In this document: positions 59,277 to 61,685 of the stretch, piece by piece
Position numbering within the stretch: the stretch's first letter is position 1
How the letters are laid out: every line of letters begins with the position of its first letter
NCBI GenBank assembly: GCA_018064665.1
Contig: JAGHUV010000008.1
Coordinates: 1 to 61,685, forward strand
Direction of reading: 5' to 3'
Length of the DNA: 61,685 nucleotides
DNA from: Candidatus Crickella caballi
GTDB lineage: Bacteria > Bacillota > Clostridia > Peptostreptococcales > Anaerovoracaceae
The notes under the pieces: generated by a model
The model's database searches: none
Told to the model about the DNA's origin: nothing
Seen by the model: only the letters and a program-made list of their open reading frames with translations
Program-made: the position numbers and the translations under genes

Positions 59277-60227
59277 ATGCTTTATTCAATTGTTATTCCA
59301 TGCTACAACTCAGCTCACACGATCACCAGGGTAATTGAGGAGACAAGCGAGGAAATGCAGCGTCTGGGAAGGACACCTTTTGAGTTTGTTCTTGCAGACG
59401 ACTGTTCCCCTGACGGAGGTGAGACTCTTCGTGTGCTGAAGTCATTAGCTGACAGATATGACAACATTAAAATAGTTGAGCTGGCTCGCAACGGCGGTCA
59501 GCACAACGCTACTATGGCTGCCCTGAACTACTGCTCGGGTGATGTCATTATTTCAATGGACGACGACGGTCAGACTCACTGCTCACAGCTGCCAAAGCTG
59601 TTCGACACGTTCGACAATGGTTACGATCTTGTTTTCGGATATTACGAGGACAAGAAGCACAGCGCCTTTCGTAACTTCGGCAGCTGGGTGAATTACGAAA
59701 CCGTCCGCGTACTTATCGGCAAGCCTAAAAGCATGAAGACCTCCAGCTTCTGGATCACCAGGAAGTATGTTCGCGACTATCTCGTCCAATACACAAGTCC
59801 GTTCACACACCTCCAGGGACTCTTTCTCAGGACAGTTTCTCACGACAGGATCGCATCCGTGCCTGTTAAGCACTTTGACAGAGCATACGGCAAATCCAAC
59901 TACACACTTAAGAAGCTGCTCTCGCTCTGGTCAAACATCATGGGCTTTTCAACAGTCCCTCTGAAGCTTGCACAGAGAGTCGGAGTATTCTTCTCGGCAG
60001 TAGGAATCAACGGGGCCATCGTCGTGTTCATTCACAAGCTGGTAAGTCCGAGTGTTGCAGTAGGCTGGTCATCTATGATGGTTGCGCTTTTCTTCTTCTC
60101 GGGATTGACTATTTTCTTCCTGGGACTTATAGGCGAATACATCGGCAGGATGATGCAGAACATCAACAATACACCACAGTTTGTAGTTAAAGAGATATAT
60201 ACAGGAAAAGATTCAGAGAGTGAGTAA
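59277..60227 (+). CDS. CsbB/GtrB-type glycosyltransferase family 2 protein
   Basis: 316 residues from ATG 59277 (AAGGAG 7 bases upstream; a GTG at 59271 abuts the site and is rejected). GT2 domain: VIPCYNSAHTI, LADDCSPDGG, SMDDDGQTH (metal/donor Asp), then two C-terminal membrane segments (about 225-290). Such enzymes load a sugar onto polyprenyl phosphate in the cytoplasm; in Bacillus CsbB works with YfhO. A TATAAT lies at 59227-59232. Confidence 0.9.
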   Translation: MLYSIVIPCYNSAHTITRVIEETSEEMQRLGRTPFEFVLADDCSPDGGETLRVLKSLADRYDNIKIVELARNGGQHNATMAALNYCSGDVIISMDDDGQTHCSQLPKLFDTFDNGYDLVFGYYEDKKHSAFRNFGSWVNYETVRVLIGKPKSMKTSSFWITRKYVRDYLVQYTSPFTHLQGLFLRTVSHDRIASVPVKHFDRAYGKSNYTLKKLLSLWSNIMGFSTVPLKLAQRVGVFFSAVGINGAIVVFIHKLVSPSVAVGWSSMMVALFFFSGLTIFFLGLIGEYIGRMMQNINNTPQFVVKEIYTGKDSESE

Positions 60228-60240
60228 CAGAGAGTAAGCA

Positions 60241-61437
60241 ATGAAGAAGATTTTGATTCTCGGAGCCGGAATTTATCAGGTTCCACTTATAAAAGCAGCG
60301 CAGCGCTTGGGAATTCACACCATCGTATGCAGCATCCCCGGAGAATATCCCGGCTTCGCTATCGCAGACCAGGTTTATTATGAGAACACCGTTGACAGTA
60401 GAGCAATTCTTAAGATTGCAAGAGATGAGAAGGTTGACGGAATCGTTACTGCAGGAACCGATGTCTGTGTTCCTACCATTGGCAAGGTGTGTGATGAGCT
60501 TAATCTCAGAGGCCTCTCTGCAGAAGCAGCCGAAATTTCGTCTAACAAGCGACTTATGAAAAAAGCCTACGAGGCCGAAGGCGTCCGGTCGGCAAAATTC
60601 AGAGAAATTGCAACAGATGACTTGAATTATGCTGAAAAGCTTGAAGGTCTTGAGTTCCCTCTCATTTTCAAGGCAGTAGACTCCTCCGGCAGCAGGGGTA
60701 TTACACGTGTAGATTCTGAAGACGAATTCGAAGCAGCAAGACAGTGCGTACTCGACAATACCCGTTCAGGCTATTATCTCATCGAGGAATTTATTGAGGG
60801 CGAGGAGTTCGGCGCTCAGGCTTTCGTGCAGGATGGCAAGTTGGAATTCATTCTTCCTCACGGAGATTATGTATTTAAGGGCAGCACAGGTGTTCCCGTT
60901 GGTCATTTTGCGCCATACAACATACCGGACATTCAGCTTGAAGACTGTCGCGAAACTCTTACCAAAGCGATCCGCGCAATGAAGCTGGACAACTGCGCAA
61001 TCAACGCAGACTTTATCCTCAAGGACGGCAAGACATATGTTCTTGAGATCGGCGGAAGATCCGGCGCTACATGTCTGGCTGAACTCGTAGCAATATACTA
61101 TGACTTCGACTATTATGAGAAGATTATTCGTGTGGCAATGGGCGAAAAGGTCGACTTCTCTTCTGACAAAGCCATCCCTAACGCAAGCAAGCTTCTGACA
61201 TCCGGAAAGGATGGCGTTATTGCAGCGCAGTATGACGACAACGCCGACTCAAACGGAGCTTATATCGATCCAAACATTGTAGATGTCCAGTTCGACTATA
61301 GGCCGGGCGACAGCGTTCACAAGTTCAACATCGGCCCTCATCGCATCGGCCATGTTATTACCAAAGGATCTACGCTCAAAGAAGCGACAGCTGCTTTGGA
61401 AACGGCTCTTAACAAAATAAAAATCGACGTAGAATAG
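60241..61437 (+). CDS. ATP-grasp domain protein (carboxylate-amine ligase type)
   Basis: 398 residues. N-terminal Rossmann part (ILILGAGIYQVPLIKAAQRLG), ATP-grasp core (FPLIFKAVDSSGSRGITRV, YLIEEFIEGEEFGAQAF, NADFILKDGKTYVLEIGGRSGATC with metal-binding Glu/Asn), C-terminal dimer domain. It would join a carboxylate to an amine with ATP. Thirteen bases after the glycosyltransferase, it may acylate an amino sugar (for example a 4-amino-6-deoxy sugar) with an amino or hydroxy acid; that is inference. Confidence 0.85.
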   Translation: MKKILILGAGIYQVPLIKAAQRLGIHTIVCSIPGEYPGFAIADQVYYENTVDSRAILKIARDEKVDGIVTAGTDVCVPTIGKVCDELNLRGLSAEAAEISSNKRLMKKAYEAEGVRSAKFREIATDDLNYAEKLEGLEFPLIFKAVDSSGSRGITRVDSEDEFEAARQCVLDNTRSGYYLIEEFIEGEEFGAQAFVQDGKLEFILPHGDYVFKGSTGVPVGHFAPYNIPDIQLEDCRETLTKAIRAMKLDNCAINADFILKDGKTYVLEIGGRSGATCLAELVAIYYDFDYYEKIIRVAMGEKVDFSSDKAIPNASKLLTSGKDGVIAAQYDDNADSNGAYIDPNIVDVQFDYRPGDSVHKFNIGPHRIGHVITKGSTLKEATAALETALNKIKIDVE

Positions 61438-61477
61438 CTCCATACATAGACGGTAGCTATCACAAGCAATAAAAAAA

Positions 61478-61500
61478 GAAGACCGGCTAGGCCGGTCTTC
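61478..61500. terminator. Hairpin terminator abutting the IS element
   Basis: GAAGACCGGC (61478-61487) and GCCGGTCTTC (61491-61500), loop TAG. The A-run on the left gives a U-run only for leftward transcription; to the right the sequence changes at once to the IS-like end, as if an original T-run had been separated by insertion. Confidence 0.7.
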
Positions 61501-61501
61501 T

Positions 61502-61685
61502 CAGACTGTAGACAAAGTCCTTTTCTCCACTAACGTGGAGGGAGGGCTTTTCTAGTGTCAAAAAACAAGATCAGCGCTCAAAATACAAGATTTATAATCT
61601 CCATATAGTATAATTATTGCAGAAGATGGAGGTGCTGAAATGCTTTCTAAAAACAAGGATAATAGCACATCACAAATGCAGATTG
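61502..61685 (+). mobile_element. Left end of an IS1182-like insertion sequence (cut by window edge)
   Basis: Begins at about 61502-61505 with a GACT...AGTC inverted end, carries a small CCAC/GTGG hairpin (61528-61538), a TATAAT (61609-61614), GGAGG and the transposase start. Boundaries cannot be fixed without the other end. Confidence 0.55.
61640..61685 (+). CDS. IS1182-family transposase, N-terminal 15 codons
   Basis: ATG 61640 with GGAGG upstream; MLSKNKDNSTSQMQI is the typical opening of IS1182-family DDE transposases of Clostridia. The rest lies outside the window. Confidence 0.7.
   Translation, partial: MLSKNKDNSTSQMQI

Overview
The window looks like a chromosomal segment of a low-to-mid GC Gram-positive anaerobe of the Clostridia (Bacillota). 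The reasons are the rpsF-ssb-rpsR block, strong AGGAGG ribosome sites, occasional TTG/GTG starts, TagO/TarI/TarJ/TagF-type wall polymer genes, LCP and NlpC/P60 proteins, a hybrid-cluster-type DUF1858 redox protein and an IS1182-type transposase start. Lys/Trp/Tyr-rich tails like the one at 30577-32019 make me think of the Family XIII/Anaerovoracaceae group, but that placement is a guess.

Layout. 1-12.1 kb is ordinary chromosome: a CobW-type metallochaperone (cut by the window edge), two DMT exporters, an MtnA/eIF2B-like isomerase, a cysteine-synthase-like enzyme, ThrH, a DUF2156 acyltransferase-fold protein, a DUF1858 redox protein, and an alr-PAP2-lipoprotein-ung operon. The cysteine-synthase-like and DUF1858 genes carry the same palindrome over their promoters, suggesting one sulfur/redox regulon.

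12.28-23.52 kb is an integrated mobilizable element in the 3' end of a tRNA-Arg(CCU) gene. It is bounded by an 11-bp direct repeat that is the last 11 bases of the tRNA. It carries a serine recombinase, a toxin-antitoxin-like pair, a RepA-type ATPase operon with iteron-like repeats, a MobV relaxase with a recognisable MOBV-type oriT, and an AT-rich cargo zone. The cargo comprises an RHS remnant, small membrane proteins, a Fic protein with its own operator, a DUF4417/toxin-like/immunity-like overlapping trio, and a bacteriocin-locus-like remnant. The recombinase reading frame crosses the right attachment site. An alternative 3' end, with stop codon and terminator, sits just inside the left attachment site, so integration and excision should swap the end of the recombinase gene.

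24-37.7 kb is chromosome again: a two-component system, a cyclodeaminase, a VanZ-like protein, a fibronectin-III/amidase surface protein, an Ldh-family oxidoreductase, a secreted acidic protein with a Lys/Trp-rich tail, rpsF-ssb-rpsR with an S6:S18-type leader, rfbA, an NlpC/P60 protein, and a LysR-TRAP permease operon.

37.8-59.2 kb is one tightly packed leftward gene cluster for a cell-wall polymer: NlpC/P60, LCP ligase, TagO, pgi, rfbB, sugar aminotransferase, Wzx-type flippase, two YfhO proteins, a long LicD-family protein, TarJ, TarI and three CDP-alditol phosphotransferases. Together they suggest a phosphodiester wall polymer containing ribitol phosphate and a dTDP-derived 4-amino-6-deoxy sugar. 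A divergent CsbB/GtrB-type glycosyltransferase and an ATP-grasp enzyme follow, so CsbB-YfhO-type polymer glycosylation is likely. The window ends in the start of an IS1182-like element lying against a hairpin terminator.
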